A DNA stretch of 64,000 nt from Mesorhizobium qingshengii (GTDB taxonomy: Bacteria; Pseudomonadota; Alphaproteobacteria; Rhizobiales; Rhizobiaceae), in the NCBI RefSeq assembly GCF_027563465.1, contig NZ_JAPFQA010000018.1, forward strand, positions 29,862 through 93,861, given 5' to 3'. Each line of letters starts with the position of its first letter. The stretch's first letter is position 1. A program made the translations under genes and the position numbers. Of the stretch, positions 7,790 through 17,505 are shown piece after piece. Below the pieces are notes generated by a model. It was not told the DNA's origin and did not search any database. It saw only the letters and a list, made by a program, of their open reading frames with translations.

Positions 7790-9454
7790 ATGACCCAAAC
7801 AGCTCCGGCGCGGTTGCCGCGCTATGACAATGCCGTTGCGCGATTCCGCATCGAGGATGAAGCAGCGCGTCTTCAGGGCGATCCCGCGACCGGGATCAAC
7901 GCCTATGTCGAATGCTGCGCCCGCCACACCGGGCAGGACCGGCTGGCATTGCGCGCGATCTCGGCCAGCGGTGAGCTGCGGGAATTCACCTTCGACGATC
8001 TCGACGACATGTCGGGCCGCGTCGCCAATCTGCTGAAGGCGGCAGGCGTCGGCCCCGGCGATGTCGTCGCCGGCATGCTGCCGCGCATTCCCGAACTGGT
8101 GGCGACCATTCTCGGCACATGGCGCATCGGTGCCGTCTATCAGCCGCTGTTCACCGCCTTCGGCCCGAAGGCCATCGACCACCGGCTGAAGACCAGCGGC
8201 GCCAGACTCGTCGTCACCAACACGGCCAATCGCGGCAAGCTCGACGAGGTGGAGCACTGCCCCCGGGTTGCGACCGTCCTCGCCCCGGGCGAAGCCTTGC
8301 CGGCGGGCGACATCGATTTCCGCGCAGCCTTTGCCGCCGCCTCGTCCGACTGCGAACCCGTCCTGCGCAAGGGCGATGACCTGTTCATGATGATGTCGAC
8401 CTCGGGCACGACCGGCCTGCCCAAGGGCGTGCCGGTGCCGCTGAGCGCTCTGATGGCCTTCGGCGCCTATATGCGCGATGCCATCGGGCTCACCCCCGAC
8501 GACGTCTTCTGGAACATCGCCGATCCCGGCTGGGCCTACGGCCTCTATTACGCCATCACCGGCCCCTTGCTGCTCGGCGTCGCGACGACCTTCAACGAAG
8601 GCGCCTTCACCGCCAGAAGCACCTACGACATCATCGAGCGCCTCGGCGTCACCAGCCTCGCCGGTTCGCCTACCGCCTTCCGCCTGCTGCTGGCCGAAGG
8701 GCCGGAGGCCGCCGCCCGCATCGAGGGCCGCCTGCGCGTGGTGAGCAGCGCCGGCGAGCCGCTCAACCCGGAAGTGATCCGCTGGTTCGACGCCCATCTC
8801 GCGGCACCCATCCATGACCATTACGGCCAGACCGAGAACGGCATGATGGTCAACAACCATCACGGCCTGTCGCACCCCGTGCGCCCGGGTTCGGCCGGCT
8901 TTGCCATGCCGGGCTACCGCATCGTCGTGCTGGACGAGGCCGGCCAGGAGCTTGGCCCCAACCAGCCCGGCGTCCTCGCCGTCGACATCGCCAACTCGCC
9001 GCTGCGCTGGTTCGGCGGCTATCACCAGGCGGAAACCCCGGCCATATCGGGCGGGTATTACCGCACCGGCGACACGGTCGAGTTCGAGCCGGATGGCTCG
9101 ATCAGCTTCATCGGCCGGTCGGACGACGTCATCACGTCCTCCGGCTATCGCATCGGGCCGTTCGACGTCGAAAGCGCGCTCATCGAGCATCCGGCGGTCA
9201 ACGAGGCGGCGGTGGTCGGCGTGCCGGATCCGCAGCGCACCGAGATCGTCAAGGCCTTCGTCATCCTGGCGCCGTCCTGGCAAGGCAGCCCGGAACTCGC
9301 CGAGGAGCTGGCGCTGCATGTCCGCAAGCGCCTGTCGGCCCACGCCTATCCGCGCGAGATCGATTTCGTGACGGAACTGCCGAAGACACCGAGCGGCAAG
9401 ATCCAGCGGTTTTTGCTGCGCAAGGCCGAGGTCGAGAAGCGGAAGGGAGGGTGA
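7790..9454 (+). CDS. Acyl-CoA synthetase (AMP-forming, medium-chain/ACSM-like)
   Basis: 554 residues. GGGAGGA sits 6 bases before ATG 7790, which decides the start over the longer open frame. ANL-family motifs: S-T-S-G-T-T-G-L-P-K-G near residue 203, H-Y-G-Q-T-E near 344, Y-R-T-G-D near 424, and the catalytic Lys in P-S-G-K-I-Q near 538. W-N-x-A-D-x-G-W, typical of acetate/medium-chain acyl-CoA ligases, is also present. It activates a carboxylic acid to its CoA thioester. The acid is not predictable by eye; short- or medium-chain fatty or aromatic acids are usual for the family. It appears to be a single-gene unit. Confidence 0.88.
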   Translation: MTQTAPARLPRYDNAVARFRIEDEAARLQGDPATGINAYVECCARHTGQDRLALRAISASGELREFTFDDLDDMSGRVANLLKAAGVGPGDVVAGMLPRIPELVATILGTWRIGAVYQPLFTAFGPKAIDHRLKTSGARLVVTNTANRGKLDEVEHCPRVATVLAPGEALPAGDIDFRAAFAAASSDCEPVLRKGDDLFMMMSTSGTTGLPKGVPVPLSALMAFGAYMRDAIGLTPDDVFWNIADPGWAYGLYYAITGPLLLGVATTFNEGAFTARSTYDIIERLGVTSLAGSPTAFRLLLAEGPEAAARIEGRLRVVSSAGEPLNPEVIRWFDAHLAAPIHDHYGQTENGMMVNNHHGLSHPVRPGSAGFAMPGYRIVVLDEAGQELGPNQPGVLAVDIANSPLRWFGGYHQAETPAISGGYYRTGDTVEFEPDGSISFIGRSDDVITSSGYRIGPFDVESALIEHPAVNEAAVVGVPDPQRTEIVKAFVILAPSWQGSPELAEELALHVRKRLSAHAYPREIDFVTELPKTPSGKIQRFLLRKAEVEKRKGG

Positions 9455-9577
9455 CGGGACGGCGAGGCCTTCGGTCAAGCGTCGCAGGACGCCTCTGGTC
9501 GACATGGTGCCCCACAATAGCCACCAAGACGCTCGATAGGCTCCCAAAGCCAGGACAAAAAGCGGGAGGCTTACGTC

Positions 9578-10465
9578 ATGCGGTTGGTCTGGACGATCAT
9601 GTTCGCGTTCGCGGGCGGGGTGGCTTTCGCGGCCTCGCCGGAGGACGACTATATCGCCGCGCGCGACAAGGCGATTGCCGCCATCGCGGCACTCAACAGC
9701 GCGAATGCTCCAGTGGAAACGCTCGATGCCGCCGACGCCAAGGCGCGGGCCGATCTTGAAGGGCGGCTTTCCTCTCTTCTCGGCCCCCTGGCGGTTGCGG
9801 ATTTTCCGGCGACCGGCACCATCAATCTCGAAAGCCTGAGCGACGTCGATATCGGATACGGCATGCTCGACGGGCTGAGATACGCCAGGAGCGACGACGG
9901 CCCGAGCCTCGTGGCGACGACGCGAGGGCTCCTCGATCGCTGGCTTCAATCCAGGGCCGCCGAGACGGACGCGAGTCTCAAACTGCCCACCGGCATCGAC
10001 GAGGCGCTGAAACTCGATGCCTTCTACACCCAGGCGATCAACAGCGACGCCGCGTTCATGGGGACGCTCGACTTTCCGCTGAAGAAGCCCGAAGGCGCCG
10101 ACATCGCCATTGCGCGGCTTGGCGGCTGGACGCAGGACGTGGGACCGATCTACGAACAGCAGGTCATCGTCACGCTCGTCAAGGGCAATAGCGTCATGAT
10201 CGCCTCGGCGCCCGCAGCACAGCCTGTTCCGAAGATCGCGGCCTGCGAGGCCATATGGACCTCGGCCGACGCCGCTGCCCAGAAATTGGCCGCCGAGGCT
10301 ACCGGGCAAAAGGACGAAAAGGCATATGATGCCGCCAACGCCGCCTGGGAAAAAGGTGATGGCGACTATCGCACGTGCATGGGCGAGCGCCTGCCGGGCG
10401 AACCGGTCTTCCCGGCGCTTCTCGGCCAGGCGCAGGAGCTTGCCGACCACATGGCCGGCAAGTAG
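9578..10465 (+). CDS. Exported protein of unknown function
   Basis: 295 residues with a signal peptide (M-R-L start, hydrophobic core, likely cut after AFA near residue 18). The mature part is Ala- and Asp-rich, probably helical at both ends, and has two Cys residues (around 218 and 267) that could form a disulphide in the periplasm. G-G-G-A-G-G-C-like purines lie about 8 bases upstream of ATG 9578. No family is recognised. It stands alone between the acyl-CoA synthetase and the convergent tautomerase. Confidence 0.7.
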   Translation: MRLVWTIMFAFAGGVAFAASPEDDYIAARDKAIAAIAALNSANAPVETLDAADAKARADLEGRLSSLLGPLAVADFPATGTINLESLSDVDIGYGMLDGLRYARSDDGPSLVATTRGLLDRWLQSRAAETDASLKLPTGIDEALKLDAFYTQAINSDAAFMGTLDFPLKKPEGADIAIARLGGWTQDVGPIYEQQVIVTLVKGNSVMIASAPAAQPVPKIAACEAIWTSADAAAQKLAAEATGQKDEKAYDAANAAWEKGDGDYRTCMGERLPGEPVFPALLGQAQELADHMAGK

Positions 10466-10512
10466 ACGTTCCCCTGGCGCGCCGGCGCCACGCCTGCCTC
10501 AGCCCCGCCCCC

Positions 10513-10725
10513 CTATTCCTTGGCGCGATAGGCTTCCGGCACGACGAACACTTCGTCGGCACGGCCATAGCCGCCATCGGCGACCTCTTCCACCAATACC
10601 ATCGTGTAGGGTCGGACGCCTTCGCCGAAAAATTCGACGAACATCGCCGTCGTGCGATGGATGAGGTCTTCCTTCTGTGCCTTGGAGAGAGCCGCTTGCG
10701 GCATCTTGATGTTGGCGAATGGCAT
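10513..10725 (-). CDS. 4-oxalocrotonate tautomerase family protein
   Basis: 70 residues. The second residue is Pro, which becomes the N-terminal catalytic base after Met removal, and the protein has the small beta-alpha-beta size of this superfamily. ATG 10725 is preceded by an AAGGAAA-type site. It is the last gene of a run with two SDR genes (10754-11648 and 11659-12411), 28 bases after the broken SDR, all divergent from a LysR gene. The unit probably handles a carbonyl or enol compound; the substrate is unknown. Confidence 0.8.
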   Translation of the reverse strand: MPFANIKMPQAALSKAQKEDLIHRTTAMFVEFFGEGVRPYTMVLVEEVADGGYGRADEVFVVPEAYRAKE

Positions 10726-10753
10726 GATCGTTTCCTTCTCTTTGAGGGTGGGT

Positions 10754-11648
10754 TCAGGCTTTGGGATGGAGCAGGTCGGCAAGGCCGATCCGTTCCATGA
10801 GTTGGGCACGCACGCGGTCGGCGACGCCGTTGACGATCGCGGCGCCATCGTCGGAGGGATCGATGTGCACGCGCAGCGGGCGCCTTCCGTGCGGCATGGC
10901 GACGAGGTCGACGATTGCCGTGGCGACATCGGCCGGATCGGCATCCGCCGGCTCCAGCGAAGCCAGCCCCTTCAGCACCTGCTGATCGACATCGGCGTAG
11001 GGCCCGGACCAGTAGAGGGCGGCTCGCTCCGCATCCGCGGGCGCGGCGGCATGATGAAAATGCTCCGTACCCTTGGTGAAGGCGCCCGGCACGACGATCG
11101 TCGTTTCGATGCCGAAGCGGGCGAGTTCCAGCGCATAGCTCTGCGCCAGCGCATCCATGCCGGCCTTCGCCGCGAAATAGGCCGCTAGGAACGGCGGCGT
11201 GCCGCCCGCGCGTGCTGCTCGAGCCGACCCAGATCATCTGCCCTCTGCCTAGAGAGCGCATATGCGGCAAGGCCGCCCGGTTGACGCGCTGCGTGCCGAC
11301 GACGTTGACGTCGTAGAGCTGCGCCAGCTGTTCGGGCGCAAAAGCCTCCGTCGGTCCAAACCCCATGTGCCCGGCATTGTGAATGAGCACGTCGAGCCGG
11401 CCGGCCTCGCCGAGGATCAGCCTGACCGCCGTTTCGGCGGAAGCGTCGGAAGTGACATCGAGCGCGATGGGCTTGAGCGCCAGGCCCTCGTCGCGGGCGA
11501 ATTTCTCCATTTCGGCCGCCGCCACGCCGCCGCGCGCCGCCGGGTCGCGCATCGAGGCATAGACCGTGTGGCCCGCTCTCGCCAACGCCCGCGCCGTCAT
11601 CGCGCCGAAGCCGCTGGAAGCCCCTGTGATCAGGATCGTCTGTTGCAT
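10754..11648 (-). pseudogene. Short-chain dehydrogenase/reductase with a single frameshift
   Basis: The N-terminal half (ATG 11648) has the T-G-A-S-S-G-F-G cofactor loop, D-V-T, N-A-G and the W-V-G-S-S-S active-site Ser strand. At about 11203-11208 the frame breaks; removing one base in the G/C-rich run restores Y-F-A-A-K-A-G-M-D-A, which holds the catalytic Tyr and Lys, and the rest continues in the other frame to 10754. The intact protein would be about 297 residues, normal for SDRs that act on larger substrates. It is either a recent pseudogene or a sequencing error; both halves otherwise look undamaged. Confidence 0.8.
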
Positions 11649-11658
11649 GGTAGCCTCC

Positions 11659-12411
11659 TCAGATCACGCCGCCATTGGCGCGGATGATTTGCCCATTGAC
11701 CCAGAAGCTGTCCGGCCCGGCCAGGAACGAAACCACGCCTGCGATGTCGTCGGGCTGGCCGAGCCGGCCGAGCGGGATCATCTTGCCGATGGCCTCGATC
11801 TGCGCCTCGCTCTTGCCGTCCAGGAACAGCGCCGTCTCGATCGGCCCCGGCGCCACCGCGTTGACTGTGACGCGGCGCGCGCCAAGCTCCTTGGCCAGGA
11901 TATGGGTCATCGCCTCGACGGCCGCCTTGGTGGCTGCGTAGACGCCGTATCCCGGCTGGTAGAGGCCGACGACGCTGCTCGAGAAATTGATGATGCGGCC
12001 GCCGTCGCGAAGCCGGCGCGCGCCTTCCCGCATGCCGCGGAACACGCCGCCGAGATTGATCGCGATCTGCGTGTCGAACGAGGCGTCGTCGGTCGCTGCT
12101 ATCGGCGAGGTCTTCATGATGCCGGCATTGTTGACGAGGATGTCGATGCCGCCGAAGGCCTTCTCGCCGGCGTCGAAAAGAGCGGCGATGCCGGCCGGAT
12201 CGGCGATATCGGCCTGGACGGCGATCGCCTTGCCGCCGCCGGCTTCGATCGCACGCACAAGCTCTTCGGCCTCCGCGCGTCCCCGCGCGTAGTTGACGAC
12301 GACGGCGACGCCGTCGCGGGCGAGCCGCCGCGCGATTGCCGCGCCGATGCCCTTCGAGGCGCCGGTCACGATCGCCGTTCTGGTTTGTTGGGTCGATTGC
12401 TGGTTTGTCAT
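11659..12411 (-). CDS. Short-chain dehydrogenase/reductase
   Basis: 250 residues, the classical SDR size. It shows T-G-A-S-K-G-I-G (NAD(P) loop, residues about 18-25), N-N-A-G near 93, the catalytic Ser in the F-S-S-S strand near 145, Y-x-x-x-K (Y-A-A-T-K) near 159-163, and a P-G-P-I-E-T loop. The N-N-Y-A-R start of strand 2 suggests NADPH use. It leads a three-gene run with the frameshifted SDR and a tautomerase, and is divergent from the LysR gene at 12515, its likely regulator. The substrate is unknown. Confidence 0.9.
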   Translation of the reverse strand: MTNQQSTQQTRTAIVTGASKGIGAAIARRLARDGVAVVVNYARGRAEAEELVRAIEAGGGKAIAVQADIADPAGIAALFDAGEKAFGGIDILVNNAGIMKTSPIAATDDASFDTQIAINLGGVFRGMREGARRLRDGGRIINFSSSVVGLYQPGYGVYAATKAAVEAMTHILAKELGARRVTVNAVAPGPIETALFLDGKSEAQIEAIGKMIPLGRLGQPDDIAGVVSFLAGPDSFWVNGQIIRANGGVI

Positions 12412-12514
12412 GGATGTGTCTCCGCTTGGTTGGTGACACGGATATAGGCCAAGCCATTTCCCGGATAATCAGCCTCCTATTGACATCACTATTCGGAAAC
12501 TGCGAACAAATGGC

Positions 12515-13408
12515 ATGGATCGACTGGATACGATGCGGCTCTTTGTTCGCGTTCTGGAACGGCGCAGCTTCACCGCCGCCGCCGCCGATCTCGGCCTGCC
12601 GCGTTCAACCGCGACGGAAGCGGTCAGGCGGCTCGAAGAGCATCTCGGCGCGCGGCTGCTGGAGCGGACGACGCGGCAGGTTAACGCCACGCAGGACGGC
12701 GAGGCCTACTATCGCCGCTGCCTGTCGATCCTGGCCGAGATCGAGGATGCCGAGGCCGCCTTCCGCAATGCCGAGCCATTCGGCCTGCTGCGCATCGACG
12801 CCAGCACCCTGCTCACCCGCACGTTCCTGTTGCCGCGCCTGCCCGAATTCCTCGCCCGCTATCCCCGCGTCGACCTGCTGATCGGCCAGAGCGACCGGCT
12901 GGTCGATCTCGTGCGCGAGGGGGTGGATTGCGTGATACGCGTCGGCGAGCCGCCCGACAGCGGCATGATCATGCGGCGGCTGGCGATGATCCGCGAGATC
13001 ACCTGCGCCAGCCCCGCCTATCTCGAACGGCACGGCACACCCGCCTCCCCCGACGCGCTCGACGGGCACCAGGCGGTGGGGTTCGTCTCATCGCGCACCG
13101 GCGAGACCCTCCCGTTCGAATTCACCGTCGGTGGCAAGACCGTTGAAGTCCGTCTGCCGGGCCGGGTGGCCGCGAACAATTCCGACACCGCCGCCGATCT
13201 GGCGCGGCTTGGGCTGGGCTTGATCCAGGCGCCGCGCTATCGTTTCGAGAAGGACCTTGCCGACGGGGCGCTGGTCGAGGTGCTGGCCGACTACCCGCCA
13301 TCGCCGACGCCGCTGTCGGCGCTTTACCCGCAGAACAGGCAGCTCTCGCCGCGGCTTCGCGTCTTCCTCGACTGGGCGTCGCGCATCTTCGCCGAAGCGA
13401 ACCTGTAG
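12515..13408 (+). CDS. LysR-family transcriptional regulator
   Basis: 297 residues. An N-terminal winged helix-turn-helix (F-V-R-V-L-E-R-R-S-F-T-A-A-A, then R-L-E-E-H-L-G and L-L-E-R-T-T-R) fills residues 1-60, followed by the periplasmic-binding-protein-like effector domain. It is transcribed away from the SDR-SDR-tautomerase run with about 103 bases between start codons, the standard layout for a LysR protein controlling its neighbour. The intergenic DNA has related A-T-T-x-C-C-G-G/C-G-G-A-A elements but no clear operator could be fixed by eye. Confidence 0.9.
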   Translation: MDRLDTMRLFVRVLERRSFTAAAADLGLPRSTATEAVRRLEEHLGARLLERTTRQVNATQDGEAYYRRCLSILAEIEDAEAAFRNAEPFGLLRIDASTLLTRTFLLPRLPEFLARYPRVDLLIGQSDRLVDLVREGVDCVIRVGEPPDSGMIMRRLAMIREITCASPAYLERHGTPASPDALDGHQAVGFVSSRTGETLPFEFTVGGKTVEVRLPGRVAANNSDTAADLARLGLGLIQAPRYRFEKDLADGALVEVLADYPPSPTPLSALYPQNRQLSPRLRVFLDWASRIFAEANL

Positions 13409-13564
13409 CGCTGGTCCGTTAAGCTCCGGTTCAGCCTGCGAGCTGAAATCCCGGCAGTCACGAGCCGATGCCGAAACTTACATCCGGCTTGGAAGTTCTA
13501 ATTTAAGCGTTTTCTACTAAGGTGCGACCGGGGGCTGCCGTTCAGGAAAGGTATTCAGGTCGAA

Positions 13565-16198
13565 TTGGCCATAGCGAGATCAAATCTCGGCCGCGTCAAA
13601 CAGGCCGTTTTCTCTTCCGCCAACTTGCCGGCGGCCATTGCTTTTGTTGTGCTTTTGGCCTGTGCCATCGTTGCCGACCAGCAGAACAGCAAGGTCTCCG
13701 ATCAACTGGCGCGCGCCGATGTGCTGGCCAAGGTCAACATCATCCGCGCCAAGCTCGAAGGCAACATAGGCGGCAATCTCCAGCTTGTTCAGGGCCTCGT
13801 CTCGACCATCGTTACAGAGCCCTACATGGGCCAGCAGAGATTTGCCTCGCTCGCGACCAATCTGTTCCAGCAAAAATCGCAACTGCGCAACATCGCCGGC
13901 GCGCCCGGCCTCGTCATCTCGCTGATGTACCCGATAAAAGGCAACGAGAAGGCGATCGGGCTCGATTACCGCAAGAACGAAGCGCAACGGAAGGCGGCAT
14001 TCCGGGCCCGCGACCAGCGCGTGCTGGTGTTTGCCGGCCCCGTCGACCTTGCCCAGGGCGGGCGCGGCTTCATCGGCCGCATTCCGGTCTTCGTGCCGAC
14101 GGCGGGCGGCGGCGACCGCTTTTGGGGCATCGTCTCGGCGGTGGTCGATGTCGACCGGCTCTACGCGGCGAGCGGGCTGACCGACCCGGAGATCGACATC
14201 GATGTCGCGCTCACGGGCAAGGATGCGCTGGGCGGCGGCGGCGAACACTTCTTTGGCGGCGACAATGTCTTCGCCGGAAACCCCGTTTCCGCCGATGTCC
14301 AGCTGCCTTCAGGCTCCTGGCAGATTTCGGCCATCCCCAAAGGCGGCTGGCCGACCGCTCCGAAGAACGAGTTGACGTTGCGGACGCTCATGCTGCTCGC
14401 CGGCGCGCTGGTGGTGCTGCCGATCATGGTGGCCGGGCGGCTGTTCGGCGAAAGGCAGAAGAACTACGCCGAGCTGAGACGCCTGTCCGGGCGCCTGGAG
14501 CTGGCGCTGGAAGCCTCGGGCATCGGCGTCTGGGAACACGACCTCACCACCAACAAGATGGTGTGGGATGACCGCGTCAACGAAATCTACGGCAAGCCAG
14601 CCGACGGCAAGCCGCGCCGCTATGACGACTGGGCACGGACGATCCATCCTGAAGACATCGGGCGGGCGCTGCGGGACTTCGATCTGGCCACCGCGAAAAA
14701 AGGCCCCTACTCCTCACAATACCGGCTCCTGCGCCCCGACGGCACGGTCCGCCATGTGCGCACCCGCGCCAGCTTCTTCCAGGGTATCGATGGCACGCCA
14801 AAGCTGATCGGCGCCGAATGGGACGTGACCAGCGACGTGCTGCTCAACGAGACCCTCATGCGCGAGCGCCAATTGACGGAATCGAAGAACGCCGAGCTTA
14901 ATCTCGCCAAGGCGCATATCGAGTACGCGGCGCTGCACGATTCGCTGACCGGCCTGCCCAACCGCCGCCATCTCGACGAACTGCTGGCCGAAACCAGCGA
15001 ACCGGACCGCCGCACGGCGCTGCTGCATCTGGATCTGGACCGCTTCAAGCAGATCAACGACACGCTCGGCCACGCAGCCGGCGACGCCATGCTGGTGCAT
15101 GCCTCGAAGGTCATCAAGGCCAATACGGGCCCCGACGATTTCGTTGCGCGCATCGGCGGCGACGAGTTCGTCGTGGTGAGTCATGCGCTTGACGACGGCC
15201 AGCTCGCGGCGCTCGCCGACCGCATCATCGAGGAGATGCGCCAGCCTGTCGACTATCGGGGCCATCCGTGCCGGTTCGGAGTGAGCATCGGCATCGCCGC
15301 CAACAGCGGCATCGACGCCAGGCAGTTGCTCGTCAACGCCGATCTCGCGCTTTACCGGGCGAAAGACCGCGGCCGCAACCGCTTTGAGTTCTTCAACAAA
15401 GAGCTGCAGAGCGAGATTATGCGGACCAAGCAGATCGCCGATGAGATCCTCGGCGGGCTGGAGCGGAACGAATTCATCGCTTACTACCAGCCGCAGTTCG
15501 ATGCCAGGACGCTCGAGATCGTCGGCGTCGAGGCGTTGTCGCGCTGGAAGCACCCGCGGCGCGGCCTCCTGGCCCCCGACGCCTTTCTCAAGGTGGCCGA
15601 AGAGCTCAATGTCGTGGCTCTGATCGACCGTACCGTGCTCGGGCAGGCGCTGGAGAATTTCGGACGTTGGTCGCGCAACCACCTCAACATCCCGCGCGTG
15701 TCGGTCAACGTCTCGGCCAGGCGCCTGGAGGACAAGGACTTGATCAGCGGCCTGCGCAAGCTCGGTATCAAGGAAGGAACCGTGTCGTTCGAATTGGTGG
15801 AGTCCATCTTCCTCGACGAGAACGACGATCTGGTCACCTGGAACATCGAGCACATCAAGGAGCTCGGCATCGACATCGAGATCGACGATTTCGGCACCGG
15901 CCACGCCTCGATCGTCTCCCTGCTCAAGCTGCAGCCGCGCCGCCTCAAGATCGACCGTCAGCTGGTCACGCCCATCATCGGCTCGAGCGCGCAGCGGCAC
16001 CTGGTGTCGTCGATCATCGAGATCGGCAAGTCACTCGGCATCGAAGTGGTTGCCGAGGGCGTCGAGACGATGGAGCACGCGCGCATCCTGAGAGAGCTTG
16101 GCTGCGATATCCTGCAGGGCTACTTTCTGGGCCGCCCGATGGAGGCCAAGGCCTTCAAGGCCTTCGCCCAGTCGCGCAAATGGCTGGCCGCGGGCTAG
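13565..16198 (+). CDS. Membrane GGDEF-EAL protein with CHASE and PAS sensors
   Basis: 877 residues, apparently starting with TTG at 13565. A first membrane helix (about 18-38), a CHASE-like periplasmic sensor (about 50-260), a second membrane helix (about 272-292), a PAS domain (about 310-428), a GGDEF domain with intact G-G-D-E-F at about 532-536, and an EAL domain from about 628 with E-A-L at about 656 and the D-D-F-G-T-G motif. Both catalytic signatures look complete, so it could make and degrade cyclic di-GMP, with the balance set by an extracytoplasmic signal. It stands alone and likely influences motility or exopolysaccharide. Confidence 0.9.
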   Translation: MAIARSNLGRVKQAVFSSANLPAAIAFVVLLACAIVADQQNSKVSDQLARADVLAKVNIIRAKLEGNIGGNLQLVQGLVSTIVTEPYMGQQRFASLATNLFQQKSQLRNIAGAPGLVISLMYPIKGNEKAIGLDYRKNEAQRKAAFRARDQRVLVFAGPVDLAQGGRGFIGRIPVFVPTAGGGDRFWGIVSAVVDVDRLYAASGLTDPEIDIDVALTGKDALGGGGEHFFGGDNVFAGNPVSADVQLPSGSWQISAIPKGGWPTAPKNELTLRTLMLLAGALVVLPIMVAGRLFGERQKNYAELRRLSGRLELALEASGIGVWEHDLTTNKMVWDDRVNEIYGKPADGKPRRYDDWARTIHPEDIGRALRDFDLATAKKGPYSSQYRLLRPDGTVRHVRTRASFFQGIDGTPKLIGAEWDVTSDVLLNETLMRERQLTESKNAELNLAKAHIEYAALHDSLTGLPNRRHLDELLAETSEPDRRTALLHLDLDRFKQINDTLGHAAGDAMLVHASKVIKANTGPDDFVARIGGDEFVVVSHALDDGQLAALADRIIEEMRQPVDYRGHPCRFGVSIGIAANSGIDARQLLVNADLALYRAKDRGRNRFEFFNKELQSEIMRTKQIADEILGGLERNEFIAYYQPQFDARTLEIVGVEALSRWKHPRRGLLAPDAFLKVAEELNVVALIDRTVLGQALENFGRWSRNHLNIPRVSVNVSARRLEDKDLISGLRKLGIKEGTVSFELVESIFLDENDDLVTWNIEHIKELGIDIEIDDFGTGHASIVSLLKLQPRRLKIDRQLVTPIIGSSAQRHLVSSIIEIGKSLGIEVVAEGVETMEHARILRELGCDILQGYFLGRPMEAKAFKAFAQSRKWLAAG

Positions 16199-16321
16199 CA
16201 GTCATGCGCACCCGCCCCAGCCACCCGTCGAAGACATCAGGCTCGCTGCCCACCCGCGACGCAGTCCAGCTCACGGCCGCCGACCACGTGCGTCGCTGCC
16301 CCTGCCTGTCGAATTCTGATT

Positions 16322-16579
16322 CTAGGGCGTCCGGTTGCCAGCAATCTGGTGATAGGCCCATAGCACCACAACCGCTCCGATTACCGCGACCACCAAGCTG
16401 TAGATGTTCAGGCCGGTAACGCCCGACGCGCCAAAGGCGCTGAAGATGAGGCCGCCAACGATTGCGCCGGCAATTCCGAGCGCGATATCCAGCATAAGAC
16501 CCTGACCGGTCCTGTTGACGATCTTGCTGCCCAGGAAGCCGGCGATGACGCCGAGAATGATCCAGCTGATGATTGACAT
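16322..16579 (-). CDS. GlsB/YeaQ/YmgE-family stress membrane protein
   Basis: 85 residues made of three short Gly-rich membrane helices; W-I-I-L-G-x-I-A-G-F-L-G opens the protein and G-x-x-G-A-I-V-G-G marks the second helix. This is the transglycosylase-associated/GlsB family of small stress-induced inner-membrane proteins. ATG 16579 has an AGAGGAAAA ribosome site 4-5 bases upstream. It is divergent from a YidB-like gene, and both are typical general-stress genes, but no clear stress promoter was found between them. Confidence 0.88.
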   Translation of the reverse strand: MSIISWIILGVIAGFLGSKIVNRTGQGLMLDIALGIAGAIVGGLIFSAFGASGVTGLNIYSLVVAVIGAVVVLWAYHQIAGNRTP

Positions 16580-16706
16580 CTTTTCCTCTCGTCCCCCCGC
16601 CGCCAATCATTTTCATAGGACTGTCAAAAGTACAAGGCAGCTTGAAATTCGGCCCGAATGCCCCATTGTTGAAATGGCTGGGCTTGGTTGAAACGGAGGA
16701 TCCACC

Positions 16707-17156
16707 ATGGGACTTTTTGACAACGCCGTTCCCGGCGGCAACATCACCAAGCCGCTGATGATCGCGCTCGGCGCATTGTTGGTTGGAAAAATGCTGAGCG
16801 GTAGAAGCGCCGGCCAGCCGGATCAGCCGCAAACTACCTCCCCTTCCGGAACGACGCCGGCGGACGGCGGCCTGCTCGGGGGGCTGGGCGGCTTGCTGGA
16901 CAAGCTGAAGGACGCCGGCCACGGCAATGTCGCCGATTCATGGGTCGGCACCGGGCAGAACCAACCGATCAACGCCAATGATCTTGGCAGCGCCATAGGC
17001 CCCCAGATTATTCACGAGATCGCGCAAAAGACCGGGATGGACGAGCAGGAACTGCTCAAGCAATTGTCCGCGGCATTGCCGGGCATCGTCGACAAGCTGA
17101 CGCCGAACGGACAGCTGCCGCAGCCACATCAGGTCGCGTCGGCGTTCAACAACTGA
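16707..17156 (+). CDS. YidB-like (DUF937) protein
   Basis: 149 residues. The N-terminal M-G-L-F-D-N, a short Gly-rich linker (G-G-L-L-G-G-L-G-G-L-L), then V-A-D-S-W-V-G-x-G-x-N-x-P-I and a C-terminal helical part with L-S-x-x-L-P-x-x-V-D-x-L-T-P-x-G form the YidB/DUF937 signature. The family's function is not settled; it is often stress-linked. ACGGAGGA lies just upstream of ATG 16707. It is divergent from the GlsB-like gene. Confidence 0.85.
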   Translation: MGLFDNAVPGGNITKPLMIALGALLVGKMLSGRSAGQPDQPQTTSPSGTTPADGGLLGGLGGLLDKLKDAGHGNVADSWVGTGQNQPINANDLGSAIGPQIIHEIAQKTGMDEQELLKQLSAALPGIVDKLTPNGQLPQPHQVASAFNN

Positions 17157-17414
17157 TTGATTGCGCGTATAATCGCTGACGTGTCGGCAAAGAATTTCTC
17201 CCGGCCGAGCCGATCAAGGATTCGTTCGTTCGGGTCGGCGCTGGACAGGTCGCTTGCCGATCACGGTTCCAATCGCCGTCTCCCCTGATGTGGCTGAGGG
17301 GAAACGGGGGCGTACGCCCTGTGCCACCCGAGCGCCTTCGCGAAGCCTGACCGGAGCGTTCCCAGCGCACCCGGATGGACCCCTGAAGGCACTCGATGAG
17401 CGGTCATTTCCAGG

Positions 17415-17432
17415 TCGAGTTCGAAAACTCGA
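17415..17432. promoter_or_regulatory. Palindrome upstream of a LysR gene
   Basis: Arms TCGAGTT and AACTCGA are perfectly complementary around a CGAA centre, about 75 bases before the LysR start at 17506. The rest of the 350-base region 17157-17505 shows no gene. The palindrome may be an autoregulatory operator; this is inferred from position and symmetry only. Confidence 0.3.
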
Positions 17433-17505
17433 CGCGTCTGGCCATGAACGCGCCATTTGCGATTATGGTAGATGCTCAACAGTCACCGCGATCGGGGTTC
17501 ACGGC

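Noticed and set aside
7679..10450. A 923-codon open frame on the minus strand
   Set aside because: It lies antisense to the acyl-CoA synthetase and an exported protein, is Arg/Gly/Asp-rich with no domain, and is explained by high-GC codon bias of the real genes.
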